Source: JBBQIY01 sp964553035 (GTDB lineage Bacteria; Verrucomicrobiota; Kiritimatiellia; RFP12; UBA3636). Taken from it: a stretch of DNA of 64,000 nucleotides. The stretch covers positions 4,157 to 68,156 of the forward strand of contig CAZKJH010000002.1 in the NCBI GenBank assembly GCA_964553035.1. The letters run 5' to 3'. Below, piece by piece: positions 43,475-52,441 of the stretch; within the stretch, counting starts at the first letter, position 1; every line of letters starts with the position of its first letter. The notes under the pieces are model-generated. The model did not search any database and was not told the DNA's origin. It saw only the letters and a list, made by a program, of their open reading frames with translations. The position numbers and the translations under genes are program-made.

Positions 43475-45076
43475 TTAAACTAGGCTTAACGCGACGGCTT
43501 CAGCAACGCTAATGCCGTCGACGGCAGAGGAGAGGATACCGCCCGCATACCCTGCGCCTTCACCTGTGGGATAAAATCCTTTGGTGCTAATGCTCTGGAG
43601 ATCGTCGGAGTTACGTTTAATGCAGATCGGGGAGGACGTGCGTGACTCCACTGCCGTGAGCATAGCATCGGGTAAATTGAAGCCTTTGATTTGCTTGGCA
43701 AAAGCGGGAATAGCCTCGCGAATGGCCTCGACCGCATAGTCGGGCAAGGCATTGCTGAGATCGCTGAGTTTAACGCCAGGGGTGTAGGAGGGTTGCACGG
43801 TACCCAGTAGCGCGGAAGGTCGATCTGCAAGGAAATCTTTGACCCGTTGCACTGGTGCAAAATAATTTTCACCTCCAAGCTCAAAAGCCCGTGACTCCCA
43901 AAACCGTTGAAACGCGACACCGCCCAAGGGTCCATCGGGAAAATCTTCTGGCGAAACACCCACCACAAGCGCACTGTTGGCATTCAACTCATTGCGTGAA
44001 TATTGGCTCATGCCATTGGTCACCACACCCCCCACTTCCGAAGCCGAGGCCACTACCACTCCTCCAGGACACATGCAAAAACTATAAACGGAACGACCGT
44101 TGCTGGCATGATGAACGAGTTTGTAGTCGGCAGCACCGAGTAACGGATGACCCGCGTCTTTTCCGTGGCGCCCTTGATCGATAAGTGCTTGCGGATGTTC
44201 GATGCGGAAGCCAATGGAAAAAGGTTTCGGCTCGATATAAACTCCACGACGCAGCAGCATTTCGAATGTGTCGCGAGCACTATGTCCGATGGCCGCAATC
44301 AGATGATTGGTAGCGATGCGCTCGCCGCTCGCTAACACGATGCCACGGACTTGTCCGTCCTCAATCTCGACGTCGTCAACCCGACTTTGAAAGCGTACCT
44401 CACCCCCTAATTTCAAAATCTCGGCGCGCATCTTTTCAACGATCCCCATTAGCTTATAGGTGCCGATATGTGGCTTGCTAACAAACATGATTTCAGGGGG
44501 AGCACCTGCTTTGATCAGTTCTGCAAGAACCTTCCGACCGTAATGCTTACGATCTTTAATCTGAGAATGCAACTTGCCATCCGAAAATGTTCCCGCACCG
44601 CCTTCACCGAACTGAACATTGGACTCTGGATCAAGAATCCCTTTTCGCCAAAAATCAAAGGTGTCTTTGGCTCGCTCCTTCACGGCTTTACCGCGCTCCA
44701 AAATAATAGGACGGAAACCAGACTGCGCCAAGATGAGACCCGCAAAGAGACCTGCTGGCCCCATCCCGATGATGACGGGTCGCGGAGCGAGTATCTTTTC
44801 TGGGGCACGGGCCACAAAATGGTAAGACATATCCGGAGCTGGTTTCAGCCGCGGGTTGTTCTTAAATTTCGTTAAAAGCCTGTCCTCATCTGCGCCTTCA
44901 AAATCAACCGTGTAGACAAAGACGATAGCATGAGACTTCCGCGCATCAACGCCTCGCCGAAAAATAGTATAGGTAAGGGGAACTTTTTCCGGAATGCCAA
45001 GCGATCGGTTGATTGCAAGACGGAGATCTGCCTCGCTGTGGTCAAAAGGGAGTTTTACTTCTGTTAATCTAAGCAT
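43475..45076 (-). CDS. NAD(P)/FAD-dependent dehydrogenase-like protein (COG2509 type)
   Basis: The 533-residue protein has an N-terminal alpha/beta domain (residues 1-90) then an FAD-binding Rossmann fold, PVIIGMGPAGLFAGLILAQSGFRPIILERG. NVQFGEGGAGTFSDGKLHSQIKD, IAAIGHSARDTFEMLLRRGV and the C-terminal GFYPTGEGAGYAGGILSSAVDG follow. These are the marks of the widespread uncharacterised FAD-dependent family related to HI0933. The reaction is unknown. It lies 144 bases downstream of the ClC gene on the same strand and next to the inverted-repeat elements. Confidence 0.88.
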   Translation of the reverse strand: MLRLTEVKLPFDHSEADLRLAINRSLGIPEKVPLTYTIFRRGVDARKSHAIVFVYTVDFEGADEDRLLTKFKNNPRLKPAPDMSYHFVARAPEKILAPRPVIIGMGPAGLFAGLILAQSGFRPIILERGKAVKERAKDTFDFWRKGILDPESNVQFGEGGAGTFSDGKLHSQIKDRKHYGRKVLAELIKAGAPPEIMFVSKPHIGTYKLMGIVEKMRAEILKLGGEVRFQSRVDDVEIEDGQVRGIVLASGERIATNHLIAAIGHSARDTFEMLLRRGVYIEPKPFSIGFRIEHPQALIDQGRHGKDAGHPLLGAADYKLVHHASNGRSVYSFCMCPGGVVVASASEVGGVVTNGMSQYSRNELNANSALVVGVSPEDFPDGPLGGVAFQRFWESRAFELGGENYFAPVQRVKDFLADRPSALLGTVQPSYTPGVKLSDLSNALPDYAVEAIREAIPAFAKQIKGFNLPDAMLTAVESRTSSPICIKRNSDDLQSISTKGFYPTGEGAGYAGGILSSAVDGISVAEAVALSLV

Positions 45077-45220
45077 AAAATGGGTCGAGTTTGTTTATTA
45101 GGCTTCACGGTGCAGATGCAACGAAGCGCGTTTCTTTCAAGAATGTGGATGCAGTGCATGATACCATTACGGCAACGTAAAAACCACCGTAGGTTTGATA
45201 TCCGTGGGTTTGATATCGCG

Positions 45221-47068
45221 CTAGCGTGCGGCACTGATTTCGCGCTGGTAAGCTTCGATGACATCGTTGTGTGAAACGATGCCGATCACTCGGTATTGAT
45301 CAAATTTTGAAACCACAACTAAGCCATCAACATCCTCGGTATCAAGATTGTTGAGAACCGACTGCAGGGTGTCGGTCTCGGTGGCCTGAACGTGGTCACC
45401 CAATTGGAGATCTTCAACCATGAGCGTTTGCTGCAACATCGGATCGGAGATCATAACCGATGCCAGATCGCGTCGAGTCACGATGCCGACCAGCATGCCG
45501 GTGTCGGATACAACGGGGAAAACGGCTTGCACGCCTTCTACCATCCAATCAACAAGTTGTGAAAGCGGAGCTTGGGGCGAAACGGTTTTGAAAGTACCGA
45601 TAGCTGCTTGACCTTCAAGCAGATCCTTGACTGTAACGTTATTTAAGACTCCTGCAATCATACTCCCACGGTGTACGGGTGCCTCAAAACGATTGGGGAG
45701 TTGACTGCGGTACAGCGAAACTTTGCGAGAGAGCATATAGGCAATGATGCAAACCCACATCGCTGGCACCAGCAGGTTGAAGTTGCCTGTCATTTCGCTA
45801 ACCATAAGAATCGTGCTGATCGGCGTCTTGGCAGCGCAACCGAAGAATGCCACCATACCAACGAGAGTAAAAGACCCAACCGGTACATCCCACTCTGGAA
45901 ACATGAGCGAAAACACGATACCAACAGCACCGCCCAGCGCACCACCCACCACGATAGCTGGGCCGAAAATGCCGCCTGAGCCCCCAGAGCCAACAGACAA
46001 AGAGGTGGTAAGCGTCTTTAAGAAAAAAACACCCGTGAGCAACAAAAGCGCCGCTTTCGCGGCACCGGGCTCAAAATTCGAAGTCCACTTCAGAGCATCC
46101 TGAATGATGCCATAGCCGGCACCAAGCGCAGGCAGAAAGAAAAAGCCGACAATGCCCGTCAGAAGGCCGCCGAGGGCTGGTTTTAGAACGTGCGGAATTT
46201 TCAGCTTCATAAACTTTTCATGAACTGAGTAGAAGCACCACGTATAGAACCGAGCTCCGAAAGCAAGAACTATAGCCAAAACAATGTAAAGCAAAAGCAT
46301 CCACGGCCGCGAGAAAGAATTCAGCGGCGTATCGAACAAAGGATGGAAGCCGAAGATGTGCGAGAAGACGGAATGCCCAGTAACAGAAGCAATGATGGAG
46401 GGCACCAGAACCTCATACTCGAGGTCGAGATCGCGATAAAGCACCTCCGCTGCAAAGAGTGCGCCAGCCATGGGTGCATGAAACAACGCGCCGACACCGG
46501 CCCCCATGCCTGCAGCCATCAGTACGCGACGCTGAGACACAGGCAACTTGAGAGCCGTTGCAAGCATCGATCCGAATCCTGAACCGATCTGGGTGATCGG
46601 CCCTTCGCAACCAGCGGAGCCACCCGAGCCGATCAGAAGGACTGTCGCGATTGCCTTCACGGGAGGGACAACAGGACGAACCTTACCACCACGGAAATGA
46701 TAGGCTTCAATAGCGGCATCTGTTCCATGACCTTCAGCCTCTGGTGCGAACCTTAAAACGATGATGCTCGAAACAAGCGCACCTAGCATGGGCAAAAATA
46801 GAAGAATCCAGCGTCGAGGCTCCCCAATTATTTCGGGAAGATTTTTGAACATTTCAGGTTGGCCACCGGGCACGCTCGGCGTATAGTGCGCAAGCTTTCC
46901 AAGAAAGAACCACTCCCCCACTTGCAACATCGAGACAAGAAGCACCGCACCAAGCCCTGCGGCAGCTCCGACAAGTGCGCTGAGCACGAGCGTCCGAGCA
47001 ATGCCGACACCCTCTTCTGGGCTCGATTCGGAAATTTTCTTCACCCATCCTGAAAATTTGACCTTCAC
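45221..47068 (-). CDS. ClC-family chloride channel/antiporter with CBS domains
   Basis: About the first 450 residues form the ClC membrane domain: GSGGSAGCEGPITQIGSG (the GxEGP selectivity motif with the gating Glu), GGSGGIFGPAIVVGGALGGA, and GCAAKTPISTILMVSEMTG. The C-terminus holds a pair of CBS domains (VFPVVSDTGMLVGIVTRRDL and GLVVVSKFDQYRVIGIVSHNDV) that bind adenine nucleotides and gate transport. The conventional GREGP is GCEGP here. The start is GTG, overlapping the rnc stop (GTGA), so the two are translationally coupled. It moves chloride or another anion, with or without proton exchange. Confidence 0.92.
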   Translation of the reverse strand: MKVKFSGWVKKISESSPEEGVGIARTLVLSALVGAAAGLGAVLLVSMLQVGEWFFLGKLAHYTPSVPGGQPEMFKNLPEIIGEPRRWILLFLPMLGALVSSIIVLRFAPEAEGHGTDAAIEAYHFRGGKVRPVVPPVKAIATVLLIGSGGSAGCEGPITQIGSGFGSMLATALKLPVSQRRVLMAAGMGAGVGALFHAPMAGALFAAEVLYRDLDLEYEVLVPSIIASVTGHSVFSHIFGFHPLFDTPLNSFSRPWMLLLYIVLAIVLAFGARFYTWCFYSVHEKFMKLKIPHVLKPALGGLLTGIVGFFFLPALGAGYGIIQDALKWTSNFEPGAAKAALLLLTGVFFLKTLTTSLSVGSGGSGGIFGPAIVVGGALGGAVGIVFSLMFPEWDVPVGSFTLVGMVAFFGCAAKTPISTILMVSEMTGNFNLLVPAMWVCIIAYMLSRKVSLYRSQLPNRFEAPVHRGSMIAGVLNNVTVKDLLEGQAAIGTFKTVSPQAPLSQLVDWMVEGVQAVFPVVSDTGMLVGIVTRRDLASVMISDPMLQQTLMVEDLQLGDHVQATETDTLQSVLNNLDTEDVDGLVVVSKFDQYRVIGIVSHNDVIEAYQREISAAR

Positions 47069-47778
47069 GTTGTCGCCATCTCCTTCAAAAGTTTTGTCGC
47101 CGCCTCAGACTGGGCTGCGCGCTTCGTTCCGCCTATGCCTTCGGCTTCAAGATTATCACCTATCGAGACACGCACCCGAAAGCTACTGCAATGCTTAGGC
47201 CCAGTTTCCTCAAGCGTCTCATAAACAGGATCTACGAGGTAATCCTTCTGAGCAATGCTTTGCAAATGCCCTTTGGGATTGTCGTTCCACGGATCCTCTT
47301 TGAGTTCAGAAAGCTCCTCTGCAAAAAGATTGTCGAAGACGTTGGATACGGCTTCGATCCCACCATCAAGATAAATAGCACCGAGAAGCGCCTCGAACAC
47401 ATCGGCGAGATTCGAGTCACGATTCTGTCCACCCGTCGTCCGCTCTCCGTTCCCAAGCAGCAGGGCATCGCCTAGGTGCAGGCTACGCGCTTTACTGGCT
47501 AGAGCCATACCGCTCGCCACGGAGGCGCGCAGCACGGTCAGCATGCCTTCGGGATGCTCAGCATAGCCACGAAAGACGCGGTCGGCGAGTAGAAATCCCA
47601 AAACGGAATCTCCGAGAAACTCAAGCCGCTGGTTATCCGTCTCGGTGTTGTTCTCGAATCGATACGACCGGTGGGTCAATGCCGACTCTAGTAGAGCTGG
47701 GCTTTTAAATTCGTAACCCAGCGATTTTTGCAGTTCTAACCGTGTCTTCATCAGCAGTTCAGTCGATGTCGTTGCCAT
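47065..47778 (-). CDS. rnc: Ribonuclease III
   Basis: RNase III cuts double-stranded RNA in rRNA and mRNA maturation. From the ATG at 47778 the 237-residue protein has the signature DNQRLEFLGDSVLGF (residues 49-63, with catalytic Glu53 and Asp57), DVFEALLGAIYLDGG (second acidic pair), and a C-terminal double-stranded RNA-binding domain ending AAQSEAATKLLKEMATT. The start lies just after the recombinase stop and the stop overlaps the ClC start, so the gene is inside an operon. All catalytic residues are present. Confidence 0.95.
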   Translation of the reverse strand: MATTSTELLMKTRLELQKSLGYEFKSPALLESALTHRSYRFENNTETDNQRLEFLGDSVLGFLLADRVFRGYAEHPEGMLTVLRASVASGMALASKARSLHLGDALLLGNGERTTGGQNRDSNLADVFEALLGAIYLDGGIEAVSNVFDNLFAEELSELKEDPWNDNPKGHLQSIAQKDYLVDPVYETLEETGPKHCSSFRVRVSIGDNLEAEGIGGTKRAAQSEAATKLLKEMATT

Positions 47779-47782
47779 TGTT

Positions 47783-48685
47783 TTATGCCCGGGGATGAAA
47801 CTCCGTGTGAATTCCACGCAATCTCGCAGAATCAACATGGGTGTAAATCTGCGTCGTGCCGATGTCGGCATGGCCCAGCATTTCTTGGATAATTCTCACT
47901 GGGGCACCGTTCGCAAGAAGATGCGAGGCAAATGAATGCCGTAGCCAATGTGGTGATACGCCATCATTCATCCCTGCTTTCTTAGCATATCGCTTGACGA
48001 GTGCCCAAATACCTTCTCTCGAAAAACCTTCACCAAACTTGTTCAAGAAGACATGCTGCTCAGATGCCACTGAGTTGTACTTCGGACGTGATTCCGCCAG
48101 ATACCGCCGCACTGCCGCTTCGGACGTCGAGCCCATCGGCACTAGCCGCACCTTCGAGCCTTTGCCCAGACATTTTACGAGTGCTTCTTCAAAGCGAAGT
48201 GAATCGAGAGGTAGGTCTACTAATTCAGAGACGCGAAGCCCACAGGCGTAGAAAAGCTCCAAGATCGCGCGATCACGCAAGCCATCGCGCGTCCCCTCGG
48301 GCGGCGAAGTCAGGAGCGAGATGATATCCTTCTCGCTCAGCACATGTGGCAATGTCCTGCCGCGGCGTCCCGCCGTAATCGGAGCCGCGATGTCAACATC
48401 AATAAAATTCTCCGACCGCAAATAGGCGAAAAATACCTTGATCGAAACAAGCCGACGAGCCAGAGTAGCATCCGTTAGTCCAGCATGGCGTCCCTCTTCC
48501 TGAAAGGAAAGGATATTATCCGTTGTGACATCACGTACCGAAAGACCCGACGCATGTAATCTGCCATGTCTGCCAAGAAATTGAGAAAGACGCAATAAGT
48601 CTGACTCATATGCTGAGCGGGTGTTTTTAGAAAGCCCCCGCTCAAAAGCAATGTAGTCGATGAATTGACTAATCTCCTTGGACAC
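47783..48685 (-). CDS. xerD: Tyrosine recombinase XerC/XerD
   Basis: XerC/D resolve chromosome dimers at dif. The GTG at 48685 gives VSKEISQFIDYIAFERGLSK, the normal Xer N-terminus; the longer frame upstream has no family match. Catalytic residues are visible in ACGLRVSELVDL (first Arg), HWLRHSFASHLLANGAPV (His-x-x-Arg) and YTHV (Tyr nucleophile). Length (300) fits. It overlaps the upstream lipoprotein gene by 17 bases and is followed by rnc. Which Xer paralogue it is cannot be settled here; the YIAFERGLS start slightly favours XerD. Confidence 0.9.
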   Translation of the reverse strand: MSKEISQFIDYIAFERGLSKNTRSAYESDLLRLSQFLGRHGRLHASGLSVRDVTTDNILSFQEEGRHAGLTDATLARRLVSIKVFFAYLRSENFIDVDIAAPITAGRRGRTLPHVLSEKDIISLLTSPPEGTRDGLRDRAILELFYACGLRVSELVDLPLDSLRFEEALVKCLGKGSKVRLVPMGSTSEAAVRRYLAESRPKYNSVASEQHVFLNKFGEGFSREGIWALVKRYAKKAGMNDGVSPHWLRHSFASHLLANGAPVRIIQEMLGHADIGTTQIYTHVDSARLRGIHTEFHPRA

Positions 48686-49019
48686 CGCATTCCGGGGGCA
48701 ACTTGGCCGCCGCTTCCTTGTTTGCAGGGAAAGGCCCTGCAGCAAAACCCGCTTGCGCAATGGTATCTTCGAGATTTTTCGTTCCGACCTTCATGGAATC
48801 ATAGCGAACCACGATTGAACCTGTTGAATAGTCAATCGACTCGATTTTTAGTATATCGCTACCCGGCAAACTCATGAGTGCCGCAGCAACAATGTTGGAA
48901 CAAGCCGTATTGCGCACACCAGGAGCCACCAGCGTCGCCACTTTCGTGTCGCTAACCCGACATCCAGAAAGGACTAAGGCTGCTAAAAGAGCCAAGATAA
49001 AAAGCGTGGAATGTTTCAT
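48669..49019 (-). CDS. Small lipoprotein with HMA-like fold
   Basis: A lipoprotein signal ends LVLSGC (Cys20). The mature ~97 residues follow the heavy-metal-associated fold: VRNTACSNIVAAALMSLPG, SIDYSTGSIVVRYDSMKVG and LEDTIAQAGFAAGPFPANKE. The last part matches the usual HMA ending IxxAGFxA. The metal-binding CxxC is reduced to one Cys (NTACSNIV), with a second Cys (PPECG) near the C-terminus. It may therefore bind metal differently or not at all. It starts an operon with xerD, rnc and the ClC gene. Confidence 0.6.
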   Translation of the reverse strand: MKHSTLFILALLAALVLSGCRVSDTKVATLVAPGVRNTACSNIVAAALMSLPGSDILKIESIDYSTGSIVVRYDSMKVGTKNLEDTIAQAGFAAGPFPANKEAAAKLPPECGVQGD

Positions 49020-49084
49020 GTCGGGCTATTATACATTTCATGTCCTTCAAATTCAAGAAAGGAAAACAAAAAATTCAATCGAAG

Positions 49085-49176
49085 ACCGAGATTGTCCTGG
49101 CTACGTTCTTGTCAGTTGCAGAGTAGCCCCGACAATCCTGTCGGGGACGAAACCGAGACAGGATTGTCTCGGCTAC
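49085..49176. repeat. Pair of REP-like palindromes
   Basis: Two perfect hairpins sit side by side: CCCCGACA-ATCC-TGTCGGGG (49127-49146) and CCGAGACA-GGAT-TGTCTCGG (49153-49172). A partial copy (GACCGAGATTGTCCTGGCTAC) lies at 49085-49105. The shared core (GACAATCCTGTC and relatives) suggests copies of one short repeat, placed between the corA and lipoprotein genes. Confidence 0.7.
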
Positions 49177-49197
49177 CTTCCGCTTAATCCATCCACC

Positions 49198-50304
49198 CTA
49201 CATCCACTTCCGCTTACGGAAGAAGACAACCATGGCAGCCGAGATGGAAATCATCACGATCCACGTGGCAAGGTAGCCATGCTGCCACTCGAGCTCTGGC
49301 ATATTCCTGAAGTTCATCCCGTAAACCCCCACAATGAAAGTCAACGGAATGAAAAAAGCCGATAAGACCGTCAGCACACGCATGATGTCATTCATGCGGT
49401 TCCCATTACTCGTGAGATAGGTGTCGAGCGCACTCGCCATACTCTCCTCCATCGTCTCAATGCTGTAGATTACTTGCTCCACATGTTCCGTTGCATCACG
49501 GAGGCAAAGTTGCGTCCCCGCGCCGAAGAGGCTCCCTTCGGAATGTTTCATGCCCAATACTACGGAACGAAGCGGAAAGAGACTTCGCTTTAAAATAATC
49601 ATGTTGCGACGCATCTGGTGCATTTCACCAAGAAAACGCTGATCAGGATTATCGAGCACAGTGTCTTGGATCATATCGATTGACTCTGCAACACTTTCAA
49701 GCAAAACAAGATAACTGTCGATCACGGTGTCCACAATTCGATACGCTATATAGTCTTCCTGAAAACTCCGGATGATTCCCGCTCCAGTCCGGATCCGTTC
49801 ACGAATAGGTTCTAACACATCGACGTGTCGTGGTTTGTCACTTGGTGCAGGTTCCAACGTCTCTTGGAACGTCACCACAACAAACTTATTCAACACGATA
49901 CTGAGTTGATCGAATCCTATCAATCCTGAAGTCTCCGCTTTTAGTGTCCGGAGCACAATATGCATATTATTCCCGTAATCTTCTACGCGCGGACGCTGAT
50001 CGGTCGTTGCAATATCCTCGACCGCCAACGCATTCAAGCCCAGAACCTCACCCAGCACTTTGAGAAGGTTTATGTCGCGGACACCAAAGACGTTGATCCA
50101 GCGCACAACCGTATCGGAATAGTCAATTTTGCGAAGCTCATCGGGTGTTGAAATTTCGCGCTGCGTAAAAGTCTCCGGTGTGAATTCCAAGATCATCACC
50201 CGCGCCTTATCCATCTCTGGACGCTCCGAAGGCGGCAGATAACCAGGGGCTTGACCCACCTTCTGACTCCTCGTACGTTTTCTCCGTGATGATATGCTTG
50301 CCAT
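49198..50304 (-). CDS. corA: CorA-type magnesium/cobalt transporter
   Basis: CorA forms a pentameric Mg2+ channel. The 368-residue protein has a large N-terminal cytoplasmic funnel domain, then two C-terminal helices. The first ends in the signature IVGVYGMNF, followed by NMPELEWQHGYLATWIV and a basic tail RKRKWM. The N-terminus is extended by basic residues (RRKRTRSQK), which is common in this branch. It is transcribed away from purC and stands alone. Confidence 0.92.
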   Translation of the reverse strand: MASISSRRKRTRSQKVGQAPGYLPPSERPEMDKARVMILEFTPETFTQREISTPDELRKIDYSDTVVRWINVFGVRDINLLKVLGEVLGLNALAVEDIATTDQRPRVEDYGNNMHIVLRTLKAETSGLIGFDQLSIVLNKFVVVTFQETLEPAPSDKPRHVDVLEPIRERIRTGAGIIRSFQEDYIAYRIVDTVIDSYLVLLESVAESIDMIQDTVLDNPDQRFLGEMHQMRRNMIILKRSLFPLRSVVLGMKHSEGSLFGAGTQLCLRDATEHVEQVIYSIETMEESMASALDTYLTSNGNRMNDIMRVLTVLSAFFIPLTFIVGVYGMNFRNMPELEWQHGYLATWIVMISISAAMVVFFRKRKWM

Positions 50305-50481
50305 GTCGATCTCCTCTTGTATTGTTGCGAGAATTGTACACCAAGCGGATCATGCTCGCAAGATACGATAACGCTATTGCAAAATGAAAGACGAATTGCT
50401 ATACTCCAAGCCTATCTAAGCGCACTTACCCATGTTCGCATCGAAGGCAGCCCAGAGACAATTTTCTTCAGGATACTACCC

Positions 50482-51378
50482 ATGAAATACGACAAAAACA
50501 ACGCACTTCTTGAAAGCTCGATTCCCGAACTCCAGCCCCCAATACGAGGCAAAGTGCGCGATGTGTACGATCTCGGCGACTCCCTCCTCTTTGTTGCCAC
50601 TGACCGCATCAGCGCGTTTGACTGCGTCATGCCAAATGGCATCCCCGATAAAGGGCGCGTGCTCACACAACTGAGTCTTTTTTGGTTTGAGTTTTTCCGT
50701 GGCATCCCAAACCATCTCATTACCGCAAATGTCCTAAAATACCCAGAAATTCTCGCTAAATATCGTACAGATCTCGATGGCCGTTCGATGATTGTCAAAA
50801 AGCTCAGCATGGCCTCCGCCGAATGCATTGCGCGCGGATATCTCGTGGGAACCGGCTGGACTGAATACAGCAAAAAGGGAACCGTCTGCGGACAGAAGAT
50901 TCGGGCTGGATACGAGAAAGCTGCGAAGCTCGATAAGCCACTGTTCACGCCGTCCATGAAAGCCGAGCTTGGTCAGCACGATGAGAACATCACGATCAAA
51001 GCTCTTGAAAAACGCGTCGGAAAAGATATGGCCGACAATCTCGGCAAATACACGCTGGAACTTTACACGAAGGCCGCCGAATACGCCGCAACCAAGGGTG
51101 TCATCATTGCCGACACCAAGTTCGAATTCGGAACCGATGCCGACGGAACCCTCGTCCTCGGAGATGAAGTTCTCACACCAGACTCTTCGCGCTTCTGGCC
51201 TGCGAAAGAATACAAGACGGGCTCAAATCCGCCAAGTCTCGATAAACAATTTGTACGCGATTGGCTTGACAGCGTTAACTTCAACCACAATCCGCCCGCA
51301 CCAATTCTGCCCGACGACATCGTCACCAAAACGCGCGAGCGCTACTTGGAAGCCCTGCGCATTCTGACCGGCAAATAG
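50482..51378 (+). CDS. purC: Phosphoribosylaminoimidazole-succinocarboxamide synthase
   Basis: PurC joins aspartate to CAIR in purine synthesis. The ATG at 50482 gives a 298-residue protein in the fungal/bacterial long form: GKVRDVYDLGDSLLFVATDRISAFDCVMPNGIPDKG at the N-terminus, ARGYLVGTGWTEY in the middle, and IADTKFEFG with LGDEVLTPDSSRFWP later, all ATP- and substrate-site signatures. The open frame upstream of this start is not conserved-looking. It lies 16 bases ahead of the peptide-transporter genes and may share their transcript. Confidence 0.95.
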   Translation: MKYDKNNALLESSIPELQPPIRGKVRDVYDLGDSLLFVATDRISAFDCVMPNGIPDKGRVLTQLSLFWFEFFRGIPNHLITANVLKYPEILAKYRTDLDGRSMIVKKLSMASAECIARGYLVGTGWTEYSKKGTVCGQKIRAGYEKAAKLDKPLFTPSMKAELGQHDENITIKALEKRVGKDMADNLGKYTLELYTKAAEYAATKGVIIADTKFEFGTDADGTLVLGDEVLTPDSSRFWPAKEYKTGSNPPSLDKQFVRDWLDSVNFNHNPPAPILPDDIVTKTRERYLEALRILTGK

Positions 51379-51394
51379 CCGCACGGCCAAGCCC

Positions 51395-52441
51395 ATGCTG
51401 GCCTACTTTATCAGACGCATCCTCTTGGTGATTCCGACATTCCTCGGAATTACCCTTGTTTGCTTCGCGTTGACGCAGTTCGTCCCGGGCGGCCCTGTTG
51501 AACAACGTATCCTCGCGATGCGCGGCATGGCCAGCGAGGGCGGAGGCGGCGCTACCACGACCGCTGCCAAGGGTCCATCAAATGTAACGGAACAGACGCG
51601 AAAAGATCTGATTAAATACTATGGGTTTGATCAACCGCTTCACGTCCGTTATAAACACTGGCTCATCGACAACCGTCTCGGTATGTCAATGAAATCTTAC
51701 CAGTTCACAGACAAGACCGCTTGGCAGTTGATCGCCTCACGGATTCCAGTGTCGCTGTGGTTTGGCATCACAGGATTCATCCTCAGTTATTTGATCTGCA
51801 TTCCTCTCGGCATTGCAAAAGCACTCCGTCACGGCACTCGCTTCGACACGCTCTCATCCATCGTTGTCTTTATCGGATATGCCATTCCCGCCTTTGCGCT
51901 CGGCATGGTGCTCAAAATGCTACTCTGCGGCACCGTCGATTCGCTCTGGGATTTCTTTCCGCTCGGCGGCTTCGCCTCGCAAAATGTCGAAACAATGCCA
52001 TCGTTCTCGCAGTTCATCGACCGAATCTGGCACATGGTGCTTCCAGTCTCATGCTACGTGGCGGGCAACTTCGCCCTGCTTACCTTGCTGATGAAGAACT
52101 CATTGCTTGATCAAATGAGCAGTGACTACATCCGTACCGTTCTAGCCAAAGGGGCGACCCGCAGTCGTGCCGTTTGGCGACACGCCCTCCGCAACGCCCT
52201 CATTCCCATCGCTACAGGTTTCGGTGGCATCATGACCATCATGTTTGCCGGTTCGGTGATTATCGAAAAAGTTTTTGAAATCCCCGGCATGGGCTTGCTC
52301 TCGCTTGAAGCCATTGAAACTCGTGACTATCCTGTGTTCATGGGCATTCTTGCCCTCACGTCCATCCTCGGTCTTCTCGGACAAATTTTATCCGACTTCT
52401 GCTACGTTCTCATCGATCCGCGTATCCGTTTTACGAAATGA
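51395..52441 (+). CDS. yejB: Peptide/microcin C ABC transporter permease YejB
   Basis: The 348-residue protein has six helices, starting MLAYFIRRILLVIPTFLGIT. After a periplasmic loop it has the binding-protein-dependent permease motif VLAKGATRSRAVWRHALRNA (EAA loop) and GSVIIEKVFEIPGMGLLSLEAI. The specific N-terminal loop EQRILAMRG is typical of YejB. It imports oligopeptides with YejE and YejF. Its stop overlaps the yejE start by 4 bases. A yejA binding-protein gene is not adjacent. Confidence 0.93.
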   Translation: MLAYFIRRILLVIPTFLGITLVCFALTQFVPGGPVEQRILAMRGMASEGGGGATTTAAKGPSNVTEQTRKDLIKYYGFDQPLHVRYKHWLIDNRLGMSMKSYQFTDKTAWQLIASRIPVSLWFGITGFILSYLICIPLGIAKALRHGTRFDTLSSIVVFIGYAIPAFALGMVLKMLLCGTVDSLWDFFPLGGFASQNVETMPSFSQFIDRIWHMVLPVSCYVAGNFALLTLLMKNSLLDQMSSDYIRTVLAKGATRSRAVWRHALRNALIPIATGFGGIMTIMFAGSVIIEKVFEIPGMGLLSLEAIETRDYPVFMGILALTSILGLLGQILSDFCYVLIDPRIRFTK

